A DNA stretch of 64,000 bases from JACIYW01 sp014359745. GTDB taxonomy: Bacteria; Pseudomonadota; Alphaproteobacteria; Rhodobacterales; Rhodobacteraceae. The DNA is taken from positions 1 through 64,000 of the forward strand of contig JBNPWE010000008.1 of assembly GCA_050433985.1 (NCBI GenBank), read 5' to 3'. The first letter of the stretch is position 1, and each line of letters starts with the position of its first letter. The translations under genes were made by a program, and so were the position numbers. This document shows, in pieces, positions 7,497-15,420 of the stretch. The notes beneath the pieces are model-generated. The model saw nothing but the letters and a program-made list of their open reading frames with translations. It was not told where the DNA came from and searched no databases.

Positions 7497-9218
7497 ATGA
7501 CGGACAGAACCGACGAGACCTTGCCTGTGATCGACTGCGACCTGCTGGTGGCGGGTTCGGGGGCCAGCGGCATGACCGCCGCCATCGTCGCGGCCAAGAA
7601 GGGCCTCAAGGTCATCGTCGTTGAAAAAGAGCCTGTCTTCGGCGGGACGACGGCGCTGTCTGGGGGCTATCTCTGGGTGCCAAACAACCCCGTCAGTCAG
7701 GACGCAGGCGTCAAGGACAGCAAGGAAGCCGCCCTCAACTACATTCGCCACGAGGCCGGAAACCAGTTCGACGCGGATCGTACCGAGGCGTTTCTGGAGG
7801 CGGGCCCTGCGATGGTCGCCTTCATGCATGAGCACACGCAGGTCAGGTTCGAGGCATCCCCGGCGTTCTCGGATTATCACCCGGACGCGCCGGGGGGCAC
7901 GGCGGGCGGGCGGTCGATCCTAGTGCAACCGGCGAAGGCGTCGATCCTGGGGCGTGACCTGGACAAGCTGCGCCCACCCCGCAAAGAGCTGACGTTGTTC
8001 GGTCTGGCGATCGGGTCGGGCAAGGAGCTTTGGCATTTCTACCGGGCGTTCAAATCGCCTGCCTCGTTCATGTATGTCACCCGGCGGTTGACCAAATTCG
8101 GCCTCGACAAGGCGCTGACGGGGCGGTCGCAACTTCTTACGAACGGCAATGCACTGGCGGCGCGGTTGTTCCGTTCGGCGCGTGATCTGGGTGTCGAGGT
8201 TCTGCTGGACAGCCCGGTCAAGTCCATTGAGCGCGATGCAGGCGGTGCCGTGACCGGTGCCATCATCCTGACCCCGCAAGGTCCAAGGCGGGTCATGGCG
8301 CGACGCGGTGTGGTGCTGGCCTGTGGCGGTTTTCCGCAGGATGTCGCCCGGCGCAAGGCGCTTTACAAGCATCCATCGGCCGAAGGCGAACATGTCTCGG
8401 CCGCAAGCCCGGGCAACACCGGCGATGGCCTGCGCATGGCCGAGGCGATCGGGGCCGCCACGCTGATGGATTATCCCAACGCGGGCGCATGGGCACCCAC
8501 CAGTCTGGTGCCGCGGCCCGACGGAACCAAGGGCCCGTTCCCGCATTTTATCGACCGTGGCAAGCCGGGCGTTATTGCCGTGCGACGCGATGGCCGCCGC
8601 TTTGTGAACGAGGCCAACAGCTATCATGATTTCGTGCAAGGGCTTGAGGCGGCGACCCCGTCCGGCCAACCCGCCGAGGCGTTCCTGATCTGCGACCACC
8701 GCACCATTCGGAAATACGGGCTTGGCCATGTCAAACCCGCGCCGCTGCCGCTCGGGCCGTCGATCAAATCGGGCTACCTGATCGCAGGTCAAACGCTGGA
8801 CGATCTGGCGCGTAACGCCGGGGTCGATCCTGTGGTCTTCAAAGCGACGGTTACCCGGTTCAACGCCGACGTGCCGACAGGTATCGACACCGAGTTTGGC
8901 CGGGGCAGCACCGCCTATAACCGTTTCCATGGCGACCCGCAGGTGACGCCCAATCCCTGCATGGCCCCGATCAAGGAAGGCCCGTTCTATGCCGTGCGCG
9001 TGATCCCCGGCAGCATCGGCACCTTCGCGGGTATCAAGACCGACCGCCACGCCCGCGTCCTGAACGATGACGGCGCGGTCGTCGCCGGTCTCTATGCCGT
9101 GGGCAATGACATGGCCAGCGTGCTGGGCGGCAATTACTCCGGCGGTGGTATCACGCTGGGGCCAGGCATGGCGTTTGGGTTCATCGCGGGGCTGCATGCT
9201 TCGGGCGCCGCCATGTAG
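7497..9218 (+). CDS. FAD-dependent oxidoreductase, 3-ketosteroid-delta1-dehydrogenase/fumarate-reductase-like
   Basis: A 573-residue flavoprotein of the FAD_binding_2 superfamily. The ADP-binding GSGASG (20-25) starts a Rossmann fold ending in Glu43, and the C-terminal FAD segment has NYSGGGITLGP with Tyr547 just before the glycine run, as in KstD-type dehydrogenases. The central substrate cap spans roughly residues 280-460. Such enzymes introduce or remove a C=C next to a carbonyl. Neighbours are an SDR upstream and a TRAP importer downstream, so a keto or enone acid is a more likely substrate than a steroid. No signal peptide is visible, so it is probably cytoplasmic. Urocanate or fumarate reductase-like activity is an alternative. 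Confidence 0.82.
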   Translation: MTDRTDETLPVIDCDLLVAGSGASGMTAAIVAAKKGLKVIVVEKEPVFGGTTALSGGYLWVPNNPVSQDAGVKDSKEAALNYIRHEAGNQFDADRTEAFLEAGPAMVAFMHEHTQVRFEASPAFSDYHPDAPGGTAGGRSILVQPAKASILGRDLDKLRPPRKELTLFGLAIGSGKELWHFYRAFKSPASFMYVTRRLTKFGLDKALTGRSQLLTNGNALAARLFRSARDLGVEVLLDSPVKSIERDAGGAVTGAIILTPQGPRRVMARRGVVLACGGFPQDVARRKALYKHPSAEGEHVSAASPGNTGDGLRMAEAIGAATLMDYPNAGAWAPTSLVPRPDGTKGPFPHFIDRGKPGVIAVRRDGRRFVNEANSYHDFVQGLEAATPSGQPAEAFLICDHRTIRKYGLGHVKPAPLPLGPSIKSGYLIAGQTLDDLARNAGVDPVVFKATVTRFNADVPTGIDTEFGRGSTAYNRFHGDPQVTPNPCMAPIKEGPFYAVRVIPGSIGTFAGIKTDRHARVLNDDGAVVAGLYAVGNDMASVLGGNYSGGGITLGPGMAFGFIAGLHASGAAM

Positions 9219-9317
9219 CACACAGTTTCCCGGCACCCGAAAGGCAACGCCGGGGGGGCGTATCGGAAGTCCGCTGGCGGGGATGCTGCCAGTCACATCA
9301 AGGGAGGATCGGACAAG

Positions 9318-10388
9318 ATGAAACTATCAGGAATAAAGGCCGCGGGTTTCGCCATGGCCATGGCAGTCGCCGGGGCGGCCTCGGTTGCTCAGGCGCAGAC
9401 AGAGCTGAAACTGTCCTACAACCAGCCCGCGACTTCGGCGGCATGGCTGGAGGTGATGGAGCCTTACGCCGCGCGGCTTGAGACCCTCAGCGAGGGCAAA
9501 CTGACCGTCGCGCGCTATCCCGGCGAAGTTCTGCACCCCGTGGCTGATGGCTTCCGTGCGGCGGCCACGGGCATCACCGATATAACCTCGGCATGGCCGC
9601 TTTATCAGGCCAGCAGTTTCGCCCTGTTCCACGGCCTGCAACTGCCCGGCGCCTTGCCTGCCAGCGATATCGCCACGGTGCGGGTGATGGACGAACTTTA
9701 CGCCAAGTATCTGCGCAGCGAATACGAGCGGATGCGGGTCAAGCTGGCCTTCAACGCATCGACCCCCAGCTATGATATCCTTGCCTCGAAGCCGATCAAT
9801 TCACTGGACGATCTACGTGGCCTGCGCATCCGCGCGGGTGGCAGCACCGCCACATCGATCGTGGAACGGTTGGGCGCAATTCCCGTGACCATGTCGATCA
9901 CCGACGCCTATACCGCCTTCCAGCAGGGCGTCGTGGACGGGATCATTCTGGCCAGCGCCGACATGGTCGCCTATCGCATGTATGAGGTGGGCAAGCACTA
10001 TTACCAGATCGGGGCCGTGCGGGTCGCCATTCCCCACGCGATCAATGCGGGCGTTTATGACGGGCTTGCACCGGATCTGCAGGCCGTCGTGGCCGAGGCT
10101 GGCAATGCGGCCGGCTATGATTATGCAAGGATGTACATGGGCCTGACTAAAATCGCCATTGAACGCATGACGCAGGAAGGTGTGACCATCGTGCAGGCCA
10201 GCGCCGAGGATCAGGCCCGGATCACCGACCTTTTGAACCCGATGTGGGAGGATTTCGTTGCGCAGAATGGTGGTGAAGGTTCTACCGCAGCGGCCTTCGT
10301 CGCCGACATGCGTGCCCTGCGCGACAAATATGCCGCCATGAGCGACGCCGACATCCTTGCCCTGCCCCCGGTCGAGGGTCTGCGCTGA
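9318..10388 (+). CDS. TRAP transporter substrate-binding protein DctP (TRAP system 1)
   Basis: A 356-residue periplasmic binding protein that delivers its ligand to the DctQM membrane complex. The signal peptide ends at Ala26 (AQA before Gln27). The conserved DctP arginine that usually clamps the ligand carboxylate is in LRIRAGG (Arg172), so an organic acid ligand is expected. GGAGGATCGGACAAG precedes ATG 9318. It is followed by a strong hairpin and then by the two permease genes. The operon also encodes an SDR and a KstD-like flavoprotein under probable IclR control, so the ligand is probably their substrate. Confidence 0.9.
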   Translation: MKLSGIKAAGFAMAMAVAGAASVAQAQTELKLSYNQPATSAAWLEVMEPYAARLETLSEGKLTVARYPGEVLHPVADGFRAAATGITDITSAWPLYQASSFALFHGLQLPGALPASDIATVRVMDELYAKYLRSEYERMRVKLAFNASTPSYDILASKPINSLDDLRGLRIRAGGSTATSIVERLGAIPVTMSITDAYTAFQQGVVDGIILASADMVAYRMYEVGKHYYQIGAVRVAIPHAINAGVYDGLAPDLQAVVAEAGNAAGYDYARMYMGLTKIAIERMTQEGVTIVQASAEDQARITDLLNPMWEDFVAQNGGEGSTAAAFVADMRALRDKYAAMSDADILALPPVEGLR

Positions 10389-10415
10389 TCCGAACGCCCG
10401 GATCCATCTGGAACC

Positions 10416-10445
10416 AGTCCGGCCCCGCTACGGCGGGCCCGGACT
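10416..10445 (+). other. Intercistronic hairpin after dctP (system 1)
   Basis: A 13-bp stem with one C-C mismatch (AGTCCGGCCCCGC at 10416-10428 against 10433-10445) closes a TACG tetraloop. There is no T run, so it is not a standard terminator. It lies in the 80-bp gap between the binding-protein and small-permease genes. It probably protects upstream mRNA or lowers read-through, so that binding protein exceeds permease. Confidence 0.7.
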
Positions 10446-10468
10446 TCCGAGCAGAAACGGAGGCAGCC

Positions 10469-10963
10469 ATGACCTTTCTATCTTACGTGTCCCGCGGGCT
10501 TTTCATGCTTTCGGCCTATATTTTTCTTCCCATTATCCTTGTACTCATCGGCGTCGATGTCACCCTGCGCTATGTCTTCAACGCCCCGTTGATCTGGGCA
10601 CAGGAAGCCTCGACCATGGCGCTGTTCATGGCAATCATCCTGGCGCTGCCCGAAAGCTGGCGACGCAATTTCCATATTCGCGCCGATTTCCTGACGGCGA
10701 TGATGCGGCCAGGCTTGAACATGGCGCTGGCGCGGCTGGTCTGGCTGCTGCTGCTGGCGGTTTCTGTGCTGATCGCTGTCCAGTGCTGGCGCGACATTGA
10801 CCTTATGATCCTGTTCAACGAGCGGTCCACGGACCTTGACCTACCCCTTAGCTGGTTCCGTGCGGCGCTGGGGGTTGTGGCGGCGGTGTGCGCGGCCCTT
10901 GCCGCGTGGAAACTCCTGTCACCTCGTCCAGACGACAGCCCGATCCAGGGAGAGGCGCAGTGA
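10469..10963 (+). CDS. TRAP transporter small permease DctQ (system 1)
   Basis: A 164-residue inner-membrane protein with four hydrophobic segments (about residues 12-32, 45-65, 88-110, 128-148), the normal DctQ topology. It contains the family-typical RYVFNAPLIWAQE segment near residue 30. It pairs with the large permease to import the ligand captured by DctP at the expense of a Na+ or H+ gradient. Its TGA overlaps the GTG start of dctM (GTGA), indicating translational coupling. ATG 10469 has GGAGGC upstream. Confidence 0.88.
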   Translation: MTFLSYVSRGLFMLSAYIFLPIILVLIGVDVTLRYVFNAPLIWAQEASTMALFMAIILALPESWRRNFHIRADFLTAMMRPGLNMALARLVWLLLLAVSVLIAVQCWRDIDLMILFNERSTDLDLPLSWFRAALGVVAAVCAALAAWKLLSPRPDDSPIQGEAQ

Positions 10964-12249
10964 TCGCTCTTGGAGCCACCGCCTTCATCCTTCTGATCCT
11001 TCTGATCGTGATCGGTGTTCCGATCGGCCTCAGCCTGATGGCCGTCGGCATAGGCGGCTTGACCCTTGTGGGGTCTCTGTCTACGGCGATGACCCAGGCA
11101 ACGCTGGCATTCTGGTCTGAAGGGACCAAGTTCGTGCTGATCGCCATTCCCTTCTACATCCTCATGGGGAACCTGATCTATCACACGGGGATCGCCCGGA
11201 ACATGTTCCGGGCCGCGTCCTTCTGGCTGAGCTGGATGCCGGGCGGCCTGGCGGTGGCGGCGGTGTTCGCCTGTGCCGGGTTCGGCGCGGTCAGCGGATC
11301 CAGCACGGCAACTGCCCGCACGATGGGCGCCATCATCATCCCCGAGATGCGCCGCTATGGCTTTGGCATGCCAATGGCAACGGGTGTTCTGTCGGCCTCG
11401 GGCACCTTGGGTATACTGATCCCGCCAAGCATCATCATGATCTTCTATGGTCTGATGACGGAAACCTCGATCGGGGCGCTTTTCGTGGCGGGTGTCATTC
11501 CCGGCCTGATGATCGCGGTGATCTTTGCGACCATCATCATGGTGATCATCCGCATCGACCCCGCTCAGGGGGGGCACAAGATCGCCCTGCCGGTTCTGGC
11601 CGAGCGGGTGCGCGCGCTTCTGGGTGTGCTGCCCGTGCTGGGATTGTTCGCGGTGCTTCTGGGCGGGCTTTACATGGGGGTTTTCACCCCGACCGAAGGC
11701 TCTGTGATCGGGGTGTTCGCCGTGCTGGTCCTTGGCTTGGTGCAGCGCAGTATCAACCTCGAGGCGATCCGCGCGTCGCTGACCGATGCGGCGCTGATGT
11801 CGACGATGCTGTTCGTGATCATCGTTGGCGGAACGCTGTTCACGCGCTTTCTTGTGCAAACGGGCTTCATCAAGGCGATCACGGATACGATGCTGGCAAT
11901 GGATCTGGGCTATTTCCAGTTCATTTTTGCGGTGACCCTGCTCTATCTCGTGCTGGGTGCTGTGCTTGATGTGTTCGGGATGCTGATCCTGACCGTGCCG
12001 ATCCTGTTTCCGATTGCTCTGGCGCTGGGGATCGATCCTGTCTGGTTCGGCATCTATGTCATCATCGTCGCCGAGATCGGCCTTGTCACCCCGCCGCTTG
12101 GGGTCAATGTTTATGTCATCAAAACGGTCGCGCTGGACGTGCCGCTGGGCAAGATATTCCTTGGCTGCATGCCCTTCGTGCTGGGGATGCTGGGGTTCAT
12201 AACCATTATGGCCGTTTTCCCCCAGATCGCCCTTTTCCTTGTGAAGTGA
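10960..12249 (+). CDS. TRAP transporter large permease DctM (system 1)
   Basis: A 429-residue DctM/TRAP-C subunit with about 12 hydrophobic segments, forming the ion-coupled transport channel. Typical motifs are FGAVSGSSTATARTMG near residue 110, LIPPSIIMIFYG near 150, and TPTEGSVIGVF near 240. The start is assigned to GTG 10960, overlapping the dctQ stop; an ATG 72 bp further upstream lies inside dctQ and gives an unlikely hydrophilic extension. It is the last gene of the IclR-linked operon. The 73 bp to the convergent acyl-CoA dehydrogenase gene show no convincing terminator. Confidence 0.9.
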   Translation: MIALGATAFILLILLIVIGVPIGLSLMAVGIGGLTLVGSLSTAMTQATLAFWSEGTKFVLIAIPFYILMGNLIYHTGIARNMFRAASFWLSWMPGGLAVAAVFACAGFGAVSGSSTATARTMGAIIIPEMRRYGFGMPMATGVLSASGTLGILIPPSIIMIFYGLMTETSIGALFVAGVIPGLMIAVIFATIIMVIIRIDPAQGGHKIALPVLAERVRALLGVLPVLGLFAVLLGGLYMGVFTPTEGSVIGVFAVLVLGLVQRSINLEAIRASLTDAALMSTMLFVIIVGGTLFTRFLVQTGFIKAITDTMLAMDLGYFQFIFAVTLLYLVLGAVLDVFGMLILTVPILFPIALALGIDPVWFGIYVIIVAEIGLVTPPLGVNVYVIKTVALDVPLGKIFLGCMPFVLGMLGFITIMAVFPQIALFLVK

Positions 12250-12322
12250 ATGATCGCCCTGGTTTCGGCGCCGCGATCGCAAGCGTCTGGATGTACGGAT
12301 TGGCGCCGCACCGGCGGCAAGA

Positions 12323-13477
12323 TCAGCCCCGCAGCGCCGAGATACCCAGTGCCCCCTGCGCCAGAAGCAGCGCCTGAAGCTGGTTCGTGCCTTCGGCGAT
12401 CGTCAGGTGGCGCACGTCGCGATAGTAACGCTCTACCGGGAAGTCGCGGGTATAGCCCGCCCCGCCATGCACCTGAAGCGCGGTTTCGCAGACCCTGAGC
12501 GCCGTGTCGGAGTTGTGGCGCTTGGCCATCGAGCAGGCGCGGCCACGATCCGGTGCGCCCCGGTCGAGCGCATCGGCCGCCCGGCAGGCCAGCAGCCGCG
12601 AGGTTTCCACGCCCGTCATCATGTCGGCGATCATCTGCTGGACAAGCTGGAAGCCACCGATCTTGCGGCCGAACTGTTCCCGTTCACCCGCATAGCGCAG
12701 CGCCGCCTCATAGGCCGCGATCGACAGCCCAAGGCAGGTGAAGGACACAAAGCAGCGGCCCACGTTGAGATAGTGCTTGGCGATGGCAAAGGCCTCGCCC
12801 TCGGTGCCGATCAGGTGATCGGGGGGCAGCGCTACGTCCTCGAACAGCAGCTCGCCCAGCGGGCAGGCGTTCATGCCCATGCTGCGCACCTCGCGCGCCG
12901 AAAATCCCGGCGCGCCGGCCTCGATCACGAAGGCCGAGACGCCTGCCGCCTCGCCCTCTCCCGAACGCGCGAACACCACGCCCAGATCGGCCCCCGGCCC
13001 GTTCGAGATATAAAGCTTGCGCCCGTTCAGCCGCCAGCCGTCGCCATCGCGCCGGGCCCGCGTCTCGACATTGCTGGCGTCAGACCCGACATTGGGTTCG
13101 GTCAGCGCGAAGAAGGCCGTCTTGCGGCCCGAGACCAGATCGCCCAGCCATCTTTGCTGCTGCTCGGGCGTGCCGCGCTGCGCGATGATCATCAGGACCA
13201 GGTTCGATGTGCTGACGATGCTGCGCAGCGAGGGCCAGACCTGCGACAGTTCGCACAAAAGCGTGCAATAGGTGAGGTAGTCGAGCCCCGCGCCGCCCTG
13301 CGCCTCGGGGAGCAGGCCGCCGAGCAGGCCGAATTCGCCCATCTTCTGCAACACTTCGGGCGGCGGCGGCCGGTGGGCATCCTCATGCGCCTCGACCATA
13401 GGTGCCACCTCGGCGTCGAGATACCTCCGAAAGCTCCGCCGCGCGGTTTCCTGCCAGTCGTCCAGTTCGAACTGCAT
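12323..13477 (-). CDS. Acyl-CoA dehydrogenase
   Basis: A 384-residue FAD flavoenzyme forming 2-enoyl-CoA from acyl-CoA and passing electrons to ETF. The three-domain ACAD fold is complete: FALTEPNVGSDAS near residue 126, the AYEAALRYAGEREQFGRKIGGFQ helix region near 238, and the C-terminal IAEGTNQLQ with the usual catalytic Glu362. It is the last gene of the long minus-strand operon (transcribed 24405 to 12323), 6 bp after the CoA-transferase gene. That position suggests it oxidises the CoA ester made by the CoA-transferase. Chain length and branching cannot be read. Confidence 0.9.
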   Translation of the reverse strand: MQFELDDWQETARRSFRRYLDAEVAPMVEAHEDAHRPPPPEVLQKMGEFGLLGGLLPEAQGGAGLDYLTYCTLLCELSQVWPSLRSIVSTSNLVLMIIAQRGTPEQQQRWLGDLVSGRKTAFFALTEPNVGSDASNVETRARRDGDGWRLNGRKLYISNGPGADLGVVFARSGEGEAAGVSAFVIEAGAPGFSAREVRSMGMNACPLGELLFEDVALPPDHLIGTEGEAFAIAKHYLNVGRCFVSFTCLGLSIAAYEAALRYAGEREQFGRKIGGFQLVQQMIADMMTGVETSRLLACRAADALDRGAPDRGRACSMAKRHNSDTALRVCETALQVHGGAGYTRDFPVERYYRDVRHLTIAEGTNQLQALLLAQGALGISALRG

Positions 13478-13483
13478 CGGCCC

Positions 13484-14605
13484 TTACTCCGTCTCTTGGG
13501 CTTGTCCCAGTATCTCGGCCTGATGCTCGCCCACTGCCGGGACATGGCCCGCCGGATCGCCCATCCCCGCCATCGGCACCGGGAAGGCGATCACCTGCAC
13601 CTCACCCACCGCGCGCACCACGCCGCGCGCCATCAGATGCGGGTCGCGGGCCAGATCGTCCAGCGCGTTCACCGGGGCAAAGGGCACGTCTTCGGCCTCG
13701 AAGACCTGCGCCCAATGCGCATAGGGTTGGGCGGCGATCAGCGGGGTCAGCGCGGCGCGGATGTCGTCCGTGCGGGCCGTGCGCGCGGCGAAATCGTCGA
13801 GGGCGGGGTCGTCAAAGCCCGTCATCCCCGTGGCGCGGATCAGGCGGCGGAAGAAATGCGTCTCGATCGCGCCGATGGTGATGTATTTGCCGTCGGCGGT
13901 CTCGAAGATGCCATAGGCGGCCCGGCGCAGGATATCGGCCTTTGAGACCTCGCGCCCGGCCTGGCGCCCGGCGTCCCACACGCCGTAGCGCGGGGCAACC
14001 CAACTGGCCAGCGCGTCGGTGATCGCCACGTCGAGATACTGCCCCTGCCCGGTGGCATCGCGGGCGCGCAAGGCGGCAAGGATGGTGATGATCGCATACA
14101 TGGCCGCCGAAAGATCGCCGATCGGCACGCCGGTGGTATAGTCGGGCGGCCCGTCGGGCGCGCCCGAGATCGCAGCCGCGCCCGCCATCGCCGCATAGTT
14201 CAGATCATGCCCCGGCCAGTCGCGCGCCGGCCCGGTCTGACCATAGCCGCTGACCGAGCAATAGACGAGGCCGGGATTGAGCGCGCAAAGCGTCTCGTAG
14301 TCGATCCCCAGCCGCGTTGTCACACCTGGGCGGTAACCCTCGATCACCACATCGGCGCGCTTGGCCAGCCGAAGGAAGGCCGCGCGGTCGGCCTCAACCT
14401 TGAGGTTCAGGGCGATGCTCTTCTTGCCGCGGTTCACCGCCGCGAAGAGGCCGGGGAACATGACCCGCGCAGCATCGCCTGCGGGTCGCTCGACCTTGAT
14501 GACCTCGGCCCCCATCTCTGCCAGTTGCTGCGTGGCGTAGGGACCGGGCAGAAGCTCGGTCAGATCGAGGATGCGAAGCCCCGAAAGCGGTGCGGTGCCG
14601 ATCAT
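13484..14605 (-). CDS. CaiB/BaiF (family III) CoA-transferase
   Basis: A 373-residue family III CoA-transferase. These enzymes move CoA from a donor thioester to a carboxylic acid through an aspartyl-CoA intermediate. The catalytic aspartate is Asp164 (TGVPIGDLS). The N-terminal LPGPYATQQLAEMGAEVIKVE and NRGKKS segments are typical. Its ATG overlaps the stop of the citryl-CoA-lyase-like gene by 4 bp (ATGA), so the two products are probably made in a fixed ratio. In citrate- and citramalate-type pathways a CoA-transferase activates the acid before a CoA lyase cleaves it; that reading fits here but is inference. Confidence 0.9.
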   Translation of the reverse strand: MIGTAPLSGLRILDLTELLPGPYATQQLAEMGAEVIKVERPAGDAARVMFPGLFAAVNRGKKSIALNLKVEADRAAFLRLAKRADVVIEGYRPGVTTRLGIDYETLCALNPGLVYCSVSGYGQTGPARDWPGHDLNYAAMAGAAAISGAPDGPPDYTTGVPIGDLSAAMYAIITILAALRARDATGQGQYLDVAITDALASWVAPRYGVWDAGRQAGREVSKADILRRAAYGIFETADGKYITIGAIETHFFRRLIRATGMTGFDDPALDDFAARTARTDDIRAALTPLIAAQPYAHWAQVFEAEDVPFAPVNALDDLARDPHLMARGVVRAVGEVQVIAFPVPMAGMGDPAGHVPAVGEHQAEILGQAQETE

Positions 14606-15420
14606 TTATCTTCTCCCTTGATGCCTGCGCGGGCAGGATCCGCGATCCCGGCGCGTTCCGCCGAATCGTCCTGCGCCAGGATCATGTCCCAGATCTTCTG
14701 GCCCTGTGGATTTTCGAGTTCTTCCATCAGATGCGCCAGAAGCCCCGCCGACCGCCCGATCAGCGCGAAGGCGCGCGCCCAGATCGGCGCAAGCCCCATG
14801 TCCGATACGGTGGCCCCGACTGCGCCGGCGGCGTTGATCGGCAGCAGGCGACCATATTCCTCGCGCGCGGCGGCCTCGACGGCCACCATGAAGCGCCAGT
14901 GCCGCCCGTCGAACCCGTTCTCGCCCGCAATGCGGCGCAGGACCGGCGTGCGCGGATCGCCCTCGACATGGATCGGGTGGCCGATGCCCGGCACGATGCG
15001 GCGCGCGGCGCGAAAGGCGCGCACCACCTCGCGCGCGCGGGCGGCGAAGGCGGCTTCGTCGTCGCTGTCGGTCAACCCGCCGATTTCGTCGCGGGTGAAG
15101 GCGGCGGCGTTCTGCATGGTGCCGAGAAAATGGTTCCCCGCGCCCAGCAGACCCGCGGCCACCGCACCCTGAAGCGATTCCGGCGCGCCGAGAATGGTCA
15201 TCCGCGCGGCGATGGCGCTCGGGGTAAGGCCGTGATCGGTGGCGGTGACGATGATCGCGTTGGTCATCGCGCGGGTGGCGGTGTCGGGCTCCCTCCCGGT
15301 GGCGGTGAAAAAGATCATGTCGATGAAATCCATCTTGCCGAGGATGTCATCGGCCAGGTCGCGCCCCCGCACGAAGATGCGGTCGCGGGTGGTAAAGCCT
15401 ATCTCGGTCCTGATCGTCAT
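14602..15420 (-). CDS. Citrate-synthase-fold citryl-CoA-lyase-like protein
   Basis: A 272-residue protein, shorter than citrate synthases (about 430), that retains the catalytic core. The triad equivalents are His63 (DHGLTPS), His148 (GHPIHVEGDPR) and Asp207 (TVSDMGL). Proteins of this length and motif set are usually annotated citryl-CoA lyase and would cleave a 3-hydroxy-3-carboxyl-acyl-CoA to acetyl-CoA plus a 2-oxo acid. It overlaps the upstream acyl-CoA synthetase gene (15417) and the downstream CoA-transferase by 4 bp each. It may provide the carbon-carbon cleavage step of the operon. A synthase direction cannot be excluded. Confidence 0.8.
   Translation of the reverse strand: MTIRTEIGFTTRDRIFVRGRDLADDILGKMDFIDMIFFTATGREPDTATRAMTNAIIVTATDHGLTPSAIAARMTILGAPESLQGAVAAGLLGAGNHFLGTMQNAAAFTRDEIGGLTDSDDEAAFAARAREVVRAFRAARRIVPGIGHPIHVEGDPRTPVLRRIAGENGFDGRHWRFMVAVEAAAREEYGRLLPINAAGAVGATVSDMGLAPIWARAFALIGRSAGLLAHLMEELENPQGQKIWDMILAQDDSAERAGIADPARAGIKGEDK

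Noticed and set aside
12250..12322. Terminator between convergent dctM and acyl-CoA dehydrogenase genes
   Set aside because: No stem followed by a T run on either strand.
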